Shown piece after piece: positions 1-7,348 of a stretch of 46,109 nt of DNA. Source of the DNA: an uncultured Phocaeicola sp. GTDB lineage: Bacteria; Bacteroidota; Bacteroidia; Bacteroidales; Bacteroidaceae. A model generated the notes under the pieces. It was not told the origin of the DNA, made no database searches, and saw only the letters and a program-made list of their open reading frames with translations. Made by a program: the position numbers and the translations under genes. The first letter of the stretch is position 1; each line of letters starts with the position of its first letter. The stretch spans positions 1-46,109 of the forward strand of contig CARCZS010000023.1 of NCBI GenBank assembly GCA_948956705.1, read 5' to 3'.

Positions 1-1
1 G

Positions 2-44
2 TGGCGCAATTTTCAACTGGAATATTGGCGCACTTTTCAATTAG
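2..44. repeat. Two-unit imperfect direct repeat at the window edge
   Basis: A 24-bp unit beginning TGGCGCAATTTTCAA (from 2) is followed directly by a second unit beginning TGGCGCACTTTTCAA (from 26). Short tandem repeats like these are typical of the multiple terminal repeats of IS21-family elements, and a contig edge at such a place is common in assemblies. This identity is inferred from pattern only; no transposase is in the window. Confidence 0.4.
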
Positions 45-169
45 TATCTACATCCTTGATCGAGATACGTGGTGAGATACCGGATGTAAGCGGCTTGGAA
101 ACCAGTTTGTCCGAACTGGAAAAACGTGTGTCCGCATTGGAAAAAGCCGGTTCCGGAGATGGCACATAG
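2..169 (+). CDS. C-terminal fragment of a coiled-coil, fibre-like protein
   Basis: An open frame enters from the left edge and stops at TAG 167-169, giving 56 residues. The last 36 residues contain a heptad-like helix (SLSELEKRVSALEK) and a Gly/Ser-rich end, a common ending for fibre or tail-associated proteins of Bacteroidetes phages. The first 15 or so residues coincide with the direct repeat at 2-44, so they may belong to an inserted element rather than to the original protein. It converges on the leftward gene that ends at 196. The function is not established; the fragment is too short for a firm family call. Confidence 0.45.
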   Translation, partial: WRNFQLEYWRTFQLVSTSLIEIRGEIPDVSGLETSLSELEKRVSALEKAGSGDGT

Positions 170-195
170 TCCGATCTTTCGGGACCGGCACCGTA

Positions 196-948
196 TCAAC
201 TCCAGTCCGTGGGTCTCCTGCCCATCAGTTTTATTCTTGAACGTAAGGCATCACGCAAACCCTCTATGTCACCGGTAAAGAAATTCGCGTATTCTTTCGC
301 CTTTTCCGGAAGTTGGTTATTAAGGACAGCACTCATTACATAATCCACCATCATACGGTGTGCGCAACTTTTGATGGTTTCCGTCATGCTGATATTGAAA
401 CTTGCAGGCATGGAAAGCTTTAATTCATACATGCCGAAGTCACCAAAAAAGTAAGTCACCTCCGCTTTGCCGTCACTGCCTTCTATCTTTATCCTCTCGT
501 TTGATGAAGGGATATACTCAAACTGCCCGGTACCGGTTACTTGACCAAGTACCTTGTCTGTTGATGTGCTTACCGTTACAGATACGTCTGTAATAACTCG
601 GATGATGTAACTTTGTCCGGGTATAAGGCTGTAAGTTCCCAGTGATCCAGATGATATCGTTTCAGTACTTCGGTTCATTTCGTTGATTCTCTCAAGACGG
701 TTGTCGTCTGTGTCCCGGCCTGTTATCAGATATTGCTGACAGACACGTTTCACCTCACCGAAAGCCTCCGTCATCGCTCTGGCCACAACCGGCTTTGTGG
801 CCTCATCATCAGGTGTCATTACTTCTGATGCAGTTTCTTCTGTATCTTCGCTCTTTTGTAATGAGCGTCCTATCAGATTGCATTGCACCGCTACATCGTT
901 TACTATCTGCTTTTTCAGCAGGCGTATCCAAATTTCTCTTTCTCTCAT
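196..948 (-). CDS. Phage virion-associated protein, connector-like (unknown family)
   Basis: A 250-residue protein without membrane segments or enzyme motifs that I recognise. The N-terminal 90 residues look helical and charged. The middle (about 95-170) looks beta-rich, with many T/V/S residues, and the last 70 residues look helical again, ending in RSRIKLMGRRPTDWS. Its start overlaps the end of the next upstream gene by 4 bp (945-948), so the two are translationally coupled. It is the last gene of a leftward operon under the shared phage promoter at 2122-2162. Its general build and that of its neighbour recall the 217-residue protein at 7587, which suggests adaptor or neck proteins. This role is inferred from position and size. 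Confidence 0.6.
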   Translation of the reverse strand: MREREIWIRLLKKQIVNDVAVQCNLIGRSLQKSEDTEETASEVMTPDDEATKPVVARAMTEAFGEVKRVCQQYLITGRDTDDNRLERINEMNRSTETISSGSLGTYSLIPGQSYIIRVITDVSVTVSTSTDKVLGQVTGTGQFEYIPSSNERIKIEGSDGKAEVTYFFGDFGMYELKLSMPASFNISMTETIKSCAHRMMVDYVMSAVLNNQLPEKAKEYANFFTGDIEGLRDALRSRIKLMGRRPTDWS

Positions 949-1649
949 GGCTTGTATATTAAAGGATTATTATATCTGTCTCTTAATATAACATCTGGAC
1001 CGGATGGATTTTCTGTTGTAAGCACATCCATACCTGTGCAACCTATCCCTGTATAAAGGTTGTCTCTATTGCGCTGTTCGTAGTCAGCATTTCCGGACTG
1101 GCTCTGTTGCAACTCATAGTCATTATTATTGCGCTGTTCGTAGTCAGCATTTCCGGACTGGCTCTGTTGCAACTCATAGTCATTATTATTGCGCTGTTCG
1201 TAGTCGGCTTCTGGTACGATGAATTCTGATCGTTGGTTTAGGGCGGATGCTATTTTTTTCAAGTATCCGGATGCACTGGTCCTGTATCCTTCACAAAGTT
1301 CTTTATCCGTTGTAGGCTCCAGCCATGCGGCTGCAAGATAATGTGAAGCATACAATCTCATTGCCGTGCGTATCATGTCCGTGATACCTTCATCCATGCG
1401 TATGAAGTTTTTGAATTCAATGATAATTTCATTCCCGGAAGAGGTCATGTTTATATCATTACTGTCTTTAATCTTGCGCCGAAGCTCGCCTTCCGCTTCA
1501 TTTACTGCGGCGGTAAGATAAAGATCCAGTACAGCTTCATTGTCTTCTGTTGCTGCTATATCTGGATAATTACCGCCGGCTTTTCCTGCCCGGGCTGTAA
1601 GCGCAATGACATATTTGAATATTTCCGGTTTGTTTATGGATGTTTTCAT
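945..1649 (-). CDS. Phage virion-associated protein with perfect 20-residue tandem repeats
   Basis: I take the ATG at 1649 (234 residues), 5 bp after the stop of the upstream HAD gene; a TTG at 1667 is possible but would overlap that gene. The first 150 residues are helical and resemble a head-tail connector or head-completion type protein (an AVLDLYLTAAVNEAEGELRRKI stretch, broken here for description: AVLDLYLTAA then VNEAEGELRR). Residues about 155-200 consist of a Gln/Asn/Tyr-rich unit, ADYEQRNNNDYELQQSQSGN, repeated twice plus a partial copy, encoded by perfect 60-bp DNA repeats. The C-terminus continues with ordinary sequence (RDRYNNPLIYKP). Function unknown; a structural role is inferred from the operon. 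Confidence 0.6.
   Translation of the reverse strand: MKTSINKPEIFKYVIALTARAGKAGGNYPDIAATEDNEAVLDLYLTAAVNEAEGELRRKIKDSNDINMTSSGNEIIIEFKNFIRMDEGITDMIRTAMRLYASHYLAAAWLEPTTDKELCEGYRTSASGYLKKIASALNQRSEFIVPEADYEQRNNNDYELQQSQSGNADYEQRNNNDYELQQSQSGNADYEQRNRDNLYTGIGCTGMDVLTTENPSGPDVILRDRYNNPLIYKP
1071..1205. repeat. 60-bp in-frame tandem repeat (two full copies plus 15 bp)
   Basis: The unit starting gcgctgttcgtagtc occurs at 1071, 1131 and 1191. The first two 60-bp copies are identical and the third diverges after 15 bp. The unit is a multiple of three, so it lengthens the protein by 20 residues per copy without a frameshift. Lack of divergence implies recent or ongoing copy-number change. Confidence 0.95.
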
Positions 1650-1654
1650 AAGTC

Positions 1655-2101
1655 TTAACTGTTGCAAAGTGCATATTCTTTGGTCATTTTCTTATAATTG
1701 TCAAATGCTTTTTCAAATTCTTTCTTCTCATCTATCTTCTGTGAGTTCCATGGAATGAAGGAAGCGATGGATTCGAGTGCGTATTTCCAGTTCCCCTTGA
1801 AGCAGATGGCACGGTCGTCTAAATATATGTCGGCTATGGGCTTTCCGGAATTGCTGCCTTTAGGCTGATCCGGGTTTTCGTTTATGTAATCATAAGTGAT
1901 GTGATTGTCATTCAGGTATTTCTTTAATTTGGAACTGGCGGTGCGTGTTGTGAAAATGATGATTGTGAATCCTTTCTTTTTTAGGACTTCCATGGCACTT
2001 TGTACACCATCAATCGGATCACCGAAGATGTCATTACCTTTAAATCCGTCGTATTGTGCTATGACTCCGTCAAAATCCACACATATTGTTTTCTTTTCCA
2101 T
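1655..2101 (-). CDS. HAD-superfamily phosphatase/kinase-phosphatase-like protein
   Basis: A 148-residue protein with the HAD signature in order: motif I near the N-terminus (VDFDGVIAQYDG, nucleophile Asp in DxDG), motif II in IIIFTTRT, and a late acidic motif IYLDDRA that supplies the Mg-binding aspartates. This resembles the small phage HAD phosphatases and the phosphatase half of polynucleotide kinases. No kinase P-loop is present, so it is a stand-alone phosphatase with unknown substrate (nucleotide or nucleic-acid end). It is the first gene of a leftward operon whose promoter lies just upstream at 2122-2162, giving a leader of only about 15 nt. Its place ahead of two virion-like genes is unusual. 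HAD assignment is firm; substrate is unknown. Confidence 0.8.
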   Translation of the reverse strand: MEKKTICVDFDGVIAQYDGFKGNDIFGDPIDGVQSAMEVLKKKGFTIIIFTTRTASSKLKKYLNDNHITYDYINENPDQPKGSNSGKPIADIYLDDRAICFKGNWKYALESIASFIPWNSQKIDEKKEFEKAFDNYKKMTKEYALCNS

Positions 2102-2121
2102 ATAAAAAACGATTAATAGTA

Positions 2122-2162
2122 CAAATATAATCTCATCTGCCGTATCTGCTTTGATATAATGC
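2122..2162 (-). promoter_or_regulatory. Phage promoter, leftward (copy 1)
   Basis: Read leftward: GCATTATATCAA (2162-2151), exactly 21 bp, then TATATTTG (2129-2122), a perfect Bacteroidetes -7 box. No TTTG is present at -33. The same 12-mer at the same distance occurs at 11322-11362 and 41216-41256. It serves the operon starting at 2101. Confidence 0.75.
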
Positions 2163-2167
2163 TGACT

Positions 2168-2208
2168 GCATTATATACATTCGTCCAGTTCTTATTAAGC
2201 TATTTTTG
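2168..2208 (+). promoter_or_regulatory. Phage promoter, rightward, for the portal operon
   Basis: GCATTATATACA (2168-2179), 21 bp, then TATTTTTG (2201-2208). This matches the leftward promoter in 10 of 12 element bases and in exact spacing, but on the opposite strand. Transcription would begin near 2215, which supports the portal start at ATG 2222. The two upstream elements lie back to back with 5 bp between them, forming a 9-bp-arm palindrome (ATATAATGC / GCATTATAT). Confidence 0.7.
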
Positions 2209-2221
2209 TCGTAAAAGAATA

Positions 2222-4132
2222 ATGAATATGCGCGATAACGAACAAATATCTGACTCCTTGCTTTACGGGCATCGAAAATTCGACGGACAGCGGCGGGCCG
2301 AGAGATGGCTGCATGTAGCCTATAATGCATATTGCCGTCTTGCTCCTTTCAGAAAGATGCGTGCCGAATGCAAATCGTATGCCTACGGAAAACAGTATGA
2401 GAGGCAGATTGTTTACAACGGGCGGCATATAACGAAGGAGCAATATCTTAAGGAGAAGGGTATACCTGCATTGCAGACCAACATATTGGGTAAGATCAAA
2501 CGGGTCGTACAAGGGCAGTTCAGAATGAACGATACCGCGCCGGTATGCAATGCTGTTGATCCGGAGGAGAAGGAATATGCGGACATTATGTCAGCCTTAC
2601 TCCGGCAGAACATGAAGCTCAACAGGCGTTCAGAACTGGATGCGCGTACTTTTGAGGAATATCTTATATCCGGTCTGCCTATATATAAAATTTCATGGGC
2701 TTATCGTCGTGGAAAACTGGACGTGTTCACTGATTATGTAAATCCGAACTTTGTATTCTTTCCTGACAGTCTTGATTTCAATCTTGCAGACATACGGTTT
2801 TGTGGTCTCCTTCATGATCTTGACTTCTCCGAGGTGCTTGCTTTGTTCTCACATTCGGATTCTGATGATATAAAGTTGAAGGAGATATATAACCATTGCC
2901 TTGATAATGAATATATCGCCTCGCAGTTCAGCCGTGACACACGCACGTCACAGATTGAATCCACCGATTTCTACTATCCTTCGGAATTCGGAAAATGCCG
3001 TGTTATTGAATTATGGACGAAGGAGAGGAGGAAGGCCTGGTTTTGTAATGATCCCTTGGAGAGTGAGCCTTATTTTGTTCCTTATGATCAGAAAGAGAGC
3101 ATTAAGGAAATAAACCGTAGCCGTCTTGAACTTAATATAAAACGTAATCCTGATGGATCCCCCATGCTAGATACGGACGGGGCTCCCGTTACATTCATGG
3201 ATCCGGATAAATATGCGGCCGAGAATCTGATCACTTATGAACGGAGAATCGAGACGTATTGGTATTACCGTTATCTTTCCCCAGATGGATTTGTGCTGGA
3301 GGAAGGACAAAGTCCGTATTGGAATGGATCCGAATCTTTCCATCCGTTTGTGTTCAAACCATATCCTTATATTGACGGAGAATTTCATCCGTTCATATCT
3401 GAAATTATCCCGTCTCAGGAATATTTCAATTACTACATGGTAGCCCTTGATTTTTATATTCGTAATGCGGCCAAGGGTGTGTTGATGATAGATGAACAGT
3501 CCTTGTCTGACAACATGAGTATAGAGGATATAGCGGAGCAGTATGTGAAGAGTAACGGCGTAATATTATATACAAGCAAAAGATCTGGTAATGCCCCTGA
3601 TACCAAGACCGCATCATCCATCCCGGGAGGCTTCGACTATATCATACAACTGTCACGTTCCATGGTGGAGGACGTGTCAGGAGTCCAGGCGGCACTACAA
3701 GGTAAATCGGGAAGCTCCGAGAGCGGTGTGCTTTATCAAGCAAAGGCCGCACAGGCCTCATCATCCATACTGGATCTTATAAATACATTCAACTCATTTC
3801 TTACTGAAGTGGCATATAAGGTAGTAAAGGTGATGCAATGTTTCTATACAGGCCCGAAAGCGGTCAATGTCGCCGGTGAATCCATTCCCTATAATATGGA
3901 TACAATGTATGATATTGACATTGATATCTCAATTAGCGAGGATAGCGACAGCCCGGTATACAGGGCGTTGACAAACCAGCTTTTAATGGCACAGGCTGAG
4001 AAGGGGCTTATACCGTTCAAGGCGGCATTGGAAGCCGGCAATTTCCCGAACTCCAGTAAGATTATAGCGGTACTGGAAAGATATGAGAAACAGTTACAGG
4101 AGCAGCAGGCAGCGCAACAGATGATGTCATAA
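2222..4132 (+). CDS. Phage portal protein
   Basis: A 636-residue protein that forms the dodecameric DNA entry/exit ring at the capsid vertex. I start it at ATG 2222 (next ATG at 2228); an upstream in-frame ATG at 2159 lies inside the promoter elements and would add a hydrophobic stretch out of place in a portal. Length fits P22-like and other podovirus-type portals. Late in the protein, segments VSGVQAALQGKSGSSESG and YQAKAAQASSSILDLINTF match the typical portal wing/crown region (a V-[ST]-G-x5-G loop followed by a long helix), and the C-terminus is a Gln-rich helix. It opens the rightward transcript that continues into the lysis genes. The family assignment rests on these patterns and on size; no alignment was run. 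Confidence 0.85.
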   Translation: MNMRDNEQISDSLLYGHRKFDGQRRAERWLHVAYNAYCRLAPFRKMRAECKSYAYGKQYERQIVYNGRHITKEQYLKEKGIPALQTNILGKIKRVVQGQFRMNDTAPVCNAVDPEEKEYADIMSALLRQNMKLNRRSELDARTFEEYLISGLPIYKISWAYRRGKLDVFTDYVNPNFVFFPDSLDFNLADIRFCGLLHDLDFSEVLALFSHSDSDDIKLKEIYNHCLDNEYIASQFSRDTRTSQIESTDFYYPSEFGKCRVIELWTKERRKAWFCNDPLESEPYFVPYDQKESIKEINRSRLELNIKRNPDGSPMLDTDGAPVTFMDPDKYAAENLITYERRIETYWYYRYLSPDGFVLEEGQSPYWNGSESFHPFVFKPYPYIDGEFHPFISEIIPSQEYFNYYMVALDFYIRNAAKGVLMIDEQSLSDNMSIEDIAEQYVKSNGVILYTSKRSGNAPDTKTASSIPGGFDYIIQLSRSMVEDVSGVQAALQGKSGSSESGVLYQAKAAQASSSILDLINTFNSFLTEVAYKVVKVMQCFYTGPKAVNVAGESIPYNMDTMYDIDIDISISEDSDSPVYRALTNQLLMAQAEKGLIPFKAALEAGNFPNSSKIIAVLERYEKQLQEQQAAQQMMS

Positions 4133-4186
4133 GTAGTGATTGGAAATTTTAATATTTCTTATAATGATGGATTATACAATAATTAA

Positions 4187-4816
4187 ATGGTGAATGTAAT
4201 GGAGATAGATATTGCAAACATTATTAGTGCTGCCGGAACATTGCTAGCAGCTTATTTCGCCTATAATCAGTATACCAAAAACAAACTGACTGATTTAAAA
4301 GTGGAATATTTTAAAAAAGAAGAGGAAAGAAGAAGTTACCACCGCAGCGAGAACTCCGCCAAGGTGTTCGGTGAGCTGTGGCGTGTACTTTATGAAACGA
4401 AAGCAGACAGGGTATATATCGTACAACCCCATCCTTTAGGGCATATAGCTTTTCTTTCGGTGCAGTTCGAGGTAAAACGAAAAGGTATAGCCGGGATGCG
4501 TGAAAACATCCAATCACTTCCCATGAGTGAAGTGGCCGTTTTTGCAGAAAATCTCGCAAAGAATCTTTTCATGTTCTATTCAGATATTGATAATCAAGTT
4601 AAGGATAAGGTTGCCAAATCTCTATTATCAACAAATGGATGCAACAGCGTCGCTATTAAACGGCTTAATTCATCTCAAGATTGGGTTGGAAATATCTTTT
4701 GTGAGTTTACAGATGAAACGGATTTGAATGAAGATGAACTTCATAAGGTCTTGCATGAAGCAGCGGTCAACATACAATATATCCTGCCGGAATTCAAAGA
4801 AAATAAAATCGAATAA
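4187..4816 (+). CDS. Membrane-anchored protein of the lysis cassette (holin candidate)
   Basis: A 209-residue protein with one predicted N-terminal membrane segment (about residues 9-27, IISAAGTLLAAYFAYNQY), then a basic/charged linker and a soluble domain with VYIVQPHPLGH and, near the end, AAVNIQYILPEF. Gut Bacteroidetes phages commonly carry such proteins beside the endolysin; I recall the VQPHPL and IQYILPE signatures as conserved. A single N-terminal segment and a large soluble domain would be unusual for a classical holin, so holin is an inference from its place directly ahead of the endolysin (9-bp gap). An alternative ATG lies at 4199. The gene is preceded by a short non-coding gap (4133-4186) with no clear promoter. 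Confidence 0.6.
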   Translation: MVNVMEIDIANIISAAGTLLAAYFAYNQYTKNKLTDLKVEYFKKEEERRSYHRSENSAKVFGELWRVLYETKADRVYIVQPHPLGHIAFLSVQFEVKRKGIAGMRENIQSLPMSEVAVFAENLAKNLFMFYSDIDNQVKDKVAKSLLSTNGCNSVAIKRLNSSQDWVGNIFCEFTDETDLNEDELHKVLHEAAVNIQYILPEFKENKIE

Positions 4817-4825
4817 TTATAATTA

Positions 4826-5359
4826 ATGAATAGTATGGCTGACGTAAGAAAACTTGCACCGTTTATCCTAAAGTGGGAAGGCGGTTTTGTAAATGACCCT
4901 GACGATTTGGGAGGGGCTACCAATATGGGCGTGACTATCGGCACATGGAAATCGTGCGGCTATGACAAGGATGGTGACGGTGACATAGATGTGGATGATC
5001 TACATCTGCTTACTCGTGAGGACGTTGTTAATCGTGTACTCAAACCACATTATTGGGATAGATGGAAAGCTGATTTGATACAGGATCAATCTGTGGCAAA
5101 TATTCTTGTGGACTGGGTGTGGGCATCCGGTGCGCACGGAATTAAGATTCCTCAACGCTTGCTTGGTGTTACGATGGATGGCATTGTAGGTCCCAAGACC
5201 ATTGCCGCAGTAAATGCCAAGAATCCGCGTGAGTTGTTCGACATGATCAAGATTGCACGGTTTGATTTCATTGAAGATATTTGTCATCAGCGTCCGACCA
5301 ATAATAAATTTAAGAGAGGCTGGATGAACCGTATCAATGATATAAAATTTGAGAGATGA
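4826..5359 (+). CDS. Endolysin, glycoside hydrolase family 108 (N-acetylmuramidase)
   Basis: A 177-residue peptidoglycan hydrolase. The N-terminal GH108 core shows [21 protein letters not shown], with the predicted catalytic Glu at residue 18, and the family pattern of D-x-G-G-x-T-N-x-G-[IV]-T. An EF-hand-like calcium loop ([12 protein letters not shown], residues 47-58) is inserted after it. The second half matches the peptidoglycan-binding domain that follows GH108 (YW.RW, about 77-80; [12 protein letters not shown], about 114-124). There is no signal peptide, so release depends on a holin-like partner. It overlaps the next gene by 4 bp (ATGA), which couples it to the spanin candidate. A second ATG at 4835 could also be used. 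Confidence 0.9.
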   Translation: MNSMADVRKLAPFILKWEGGFVNDPDDLGGATNMGVTIGTWKSCGYDKDGDGDIDVDDLHLLTREDVVNRVLKPHYWDRWKADLIQDQSVANILVDWVWASGAHGIKIPQRLLGVTMDGIVGPKTIAAVNAKNPRELFDMIKIARFDFIEDICHQRPTNNKFKRGWMNRINDIKFER

Positions 5360-5862
5360 GACAAAGAATCTATATATGGATTGCGGTAGTGATAGTGCTT
5401 TTATTTGTCTTTTCGTGTAAGACCAGATATGTTCCTGTGGAGATCAAGAGAACGGAAACAGTGGAAGTACATGATACCACCATAACAGAAAGACTGGTCC
5501 CATACAAAGATAGTACTGCGACACGTGACACTGTATCTTTTCTTTCCAACCCTTATGCGTACAGCTGGGCTAGATATTCAGGTGGAATATTGCAACATTC
5601 GCTGGGAATATGGCCAAATTCGGTACTTATAGTAACTGTACCTCATTATATGACGGTAACCAAGCGAATCGAAGTACCTAAAATTGTAGAGGTGGAGAAA
5701 AAATTAAACTGGTGGCAAAAAACAAAAATAGAGATAGGTGGATGGTCTATGATAATGAATATATTGCTTATATCTATGATGATTGTCAGATGGTTAAGAA
5801 AAAAAAAGGAGGTGCCCGTAATTTATAGATTGTATTTTTTTCAATTCAGTCTTTCGTTATAA
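5356..5862 (+). CDS. Candidate unimolecular spanin (u-spanin)
   Basis: A 168-residue protein with an N-terminal lipoprotein signal ([11 protein letters not shown], lipidated Cys 21) and a C-terminal membrane segment (about residues 131-147, [17 protein letters not shown], followed by RKKK). A lipid anchor for the outer membrane at one end and an inner-membrane helix at the other is the build of u-spanins such as T1 gp11, which destroy the outer membrane at the end of lysis. The intervening periplasmic part is rich in T/V/E/K and looks beta/extended. It directly follows and overlaps the endolysin gene. Bacteroidetes phages often have an Rz-like lipoprotein here. The spanin call is inferred from topology and position. 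Confidence 0.7.
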   Translation: MRQRIYIWIAVVIVLLFVFSCKTRYVPVEIKRTETVEVHDTTITERLVPYKDSTATRDTVSFLSNPYAYSWARYSGGILQHSLGIWPNSVLIVTVPHYMTVTKRIEVPKIVEVEKKLNWWQKTKIEIGGWSMIMNILLISMMIVRWLRKKKEVPVIYRLYFFQFSLSL

Positions 5863-5874
5863 CAAAAATCTTCG

Positions 5875-5999
5875 GCGGTCCGGATTGTAAGAAAAGGACC
5901 GCACGCTCCTTATCAGGTAGAAGTCGCTAAGGAGAAACAATACGTCGGAACAAGAATTGTTTTGCGGTCCCAGACTGCTTAACAATTTTCCGACGTATT
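5875..5999 (+). ncRNA. Three consecutive hairpins with a possible alternative pairing
   Basis: Stem 1 pairs GCGGTCC (5875-5881) with GGACCGC (5896-5902). Stem 2 pairs CTCCTTA (5906-5912) with TAAGGAG (5928-5934). Stem 3 is a long hairpin: AATACGTCGGAA (5939-5950) with TTCCGACGTATT (5988-5999), extended by AATTGTT/AACAATT. The apical loop of stem 3 holds another GCGGTCC (5964-5970), which could pair with the right arm of stem 1. This may be a structured RNA, an attenuator, or in part the terminator of the lysis operon (followed by only a short T-run). It matches no RNA family that I can name. Confidence 0.5.
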
Positions 6000-6022
6000 T
6001 TGTTTATCCAAACAGTGATTAT

Positions 6023-6391
6023 ATGAAAAGTGATGAAATATATAAGGATGTATTGCAGGTTGTCGCTTCAGTGACGGGAATATCTGAAACAGGTATTATA
6101 CATAGCAATAAAGAAGAGTGTGCGAATGCCAGATATCTTCTTGTGCGTTATTTAGCCAAGATTTTCTCTGACACGGAGATAGCGTCATTGACTAACAGAA
6201 CCAAACAGGCTGTCGGCTCGATGCGGCGTAATGCTAAAAAACAAAGGGTATGGATTGTGGAAAACAATTGGAAAGAAATAGTAAATAAAGCGGAAGCCTG
6301 CCCAAACATATTGCAGGCATTTTTTATGCTTGTTTGTAAAGCGTTGCAATATATACTTATTGCGGCTGTCACCCCCGTGTGGAGAAGTTAA
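6023..6391 (+). CDS. DnaA domain-IV-like helix-turn-helix protein
   Basis: A 122-residue protein; I use ATG 6023 because the longer frame would run back through the hairpins at 5939-5999. The core, VVASVTGISETGIIHSN then ARYLLVRYLAKIFSDTEIASL and RTKQAVGSM, follows the pattern of the C-terminal DNA-binding domain of DnaA (variable residue, K/R-rich turn, A-R-x-L-x-x-x-L, then the D-H-T-T-V-like helix, here R-T-K-Q-A-V). It lacks the AAA+ ATPase region. A hydrophobic stretch near the C-terminus (ILQAFFMLVCKALQYILIAAV) may be a membrane segment or a buried helix. Such stand-alone domains occur in phages as regulators or replication helpers. DNA binding is likely; the role is unknown. Confidence 0.65.
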   Translation: MKSDEIYKDVLQVVASVTGISETGIIHSNKEECANARYLLVRYLAKIFSDTEIASLTNRTKQAVGSMRRNAKKQRVWIVENNWKEIVNKAEACPNILQAFFMLVCKALQYILIAAVTPVWRS

Positions 6392-6446
6392 TGCTCTCCC
6401 TGCCTTTGGATAGGTGTAAGGTAACGGGACAGGGCAGCCGTTTTTT
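6363..6446 (+). promoter_or_regulatory. Branched RNA element ending in a U-run, upstream of rha
   Basis: CGGCTG (6363-6368) pairs with CAGCCG (6435-6440), directly followed by six Ts. Inside, CCCGT (6374-6378) can pair with ACGGG (6424-6428), GGAGA (6381-6385) with TCTCC (6395-6399), and CCTT with AAGG, giving a branched junction. The stop codon of the upstream gene (6389-6391) lies in the inner loop, so ribosomes ending there could disturb the fold. Only 11 bp separate the T-run from the next start codon, so it may work as an attenuator rather than a plain terminator. Confidence 0.5.
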
Positions 6447-6457
6447 ACTTGCCTATA

Positions 6458-7288
6458 ATGCCATTAAAACCTTATATATCCATGGCAGATTTAGTATTTC
6501 AAAACAGTAATGGTAATGATGTTACTACTTCTTTAATCGTTGCACAAGTGTTCGGGAAAGAACACAAAAATGTAGTGAGAGATATTGAAAACCTCTCATG
6601 TTCAGAAAATTTTAATCGGCTCAATTTTGAGCGCATTACCTACAAGGATGCACGAAACAGAGAACAGACCGCATACGAAATGACCAAAGACGGTTTCAGC
6701 TTCCTTGTCATGGGGTACACGGGCACAAAAGCTGGAGAGTTCAAGGAAAGGTTCATCAACGAGTTCAACAGACGGGAATTCTTGCTAAAGGATGATGATT
6801 ACATTTTAATGCGTTCCCAGCAGATTCTACAAAAACGTTTGGAAGCGTCTGAAGAAAAAATCAAACAACTTGAATCCCAAGCCGAACAGCAGCAGGAAAC
6901 TATCGAACTCCAACAGAAAGAACTTACACAATCCGCTCCGAAAGTCAGCTACTACGACAACCACTTGCAAAGCGTGAACGCTCTTACCACAACTCAAATA
7001 GCAAAAGAGATAGGTATGTCGGCAGAGAAACTGAATAACAAACTGAAAGAACTTGGAATACAGTTCAAGCAGTCTGGGCAATGGCTTCTTAAATCGCCCT
7101 ACGACAAATGGGGTATGCACGAAACGAGAACCAATATTTTCACAAGTGAAAGAGGTAATACCCATACCAACACGTATACGGTCTGGACGCAGCGAGGTAG
7201 GCGATTTATCATAGCCCTATATGAAAATGATTGGAGCGTGAAGAAAGCTATCAAGCAAATAAAAGGTGAGCTGAATCCAGCCGCGTAA
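6458..7288 (+). CDS. Rha-family phage regulatory protein with KilA-C/ANT domain
   Basis: A 276-residue protein with two phage regulator domains. The N-terminal Rha domain (about residues 15-110) shows VTTSLIVAQVFGKEHKNV and the hallmark AYEMTKDGFSFLVMGYTG plus FKERFINEFNR. A coiled coil rich in Gln and Glu follows (about 120-155). The C-terminal KilA-C/ANT domain holds LTTTQIAKEIGMSAEKLN and ends with RFIIALYEN. Rha proteins affect phage growth and KilA-C domains act as antirepressors, so this likely controls a lysis/lysogeny decision or early gene expression. ATG 6482 is an alternative start. The gene sits alone between two hairpin elements, 6363-6446 and 7563-7588. Family assignment is firm; targets are unknown. 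Confidence 0.88.
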   Translation: MPLKPYISMADLVFQNSNGNDVTTSLIVAQVFGKEHKNVVRDIENLSCSENFNRLNFERITYKDARNREQTAYEMTKDGFSFLVMGYTGTKAGEFKERFINEFNRREFLLKDDDYILMRSQQILQKRLEASEEKIKQLESQAEQQQETIELQQKELTQSAPKVSYYDNHLQSVNALTTTQIAKEIGMSAEKLNNKLKELGIQFKQSGQWLLKSPYDKWGMHETRTNIFTSERGNTHTNTYTVWTQRGRRFIIALYENDWSVKKAIKQIKGELNPAA

Positions 7289-7348
7289 TTTGAATTTTAC
7301 TTATTAATTAATCCAATGTATTCCCCGTCTTGCTTATGGCAGCGGGAT

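Noticed and set aside
1071..1205. 60-bp repeats as iterons or an origin
   Set aside because: They are in frame inside a coding region and keep the protein open; unit length is a multiple of three.
2159..2221. Upstream extension of the portal to ATG 2159
   Set aside because: This ATG lies within the promoter elements and upstream of the expected transcript start; the extension is hydrophobic and unlike a portal.
5875..5934. Stems behind the lysis genes as a tRNA
   Set aside because: The first 7-bp stem closes only a 14-nt loop, so it cannot be an acceptor stem; no anticodon arm is seen.
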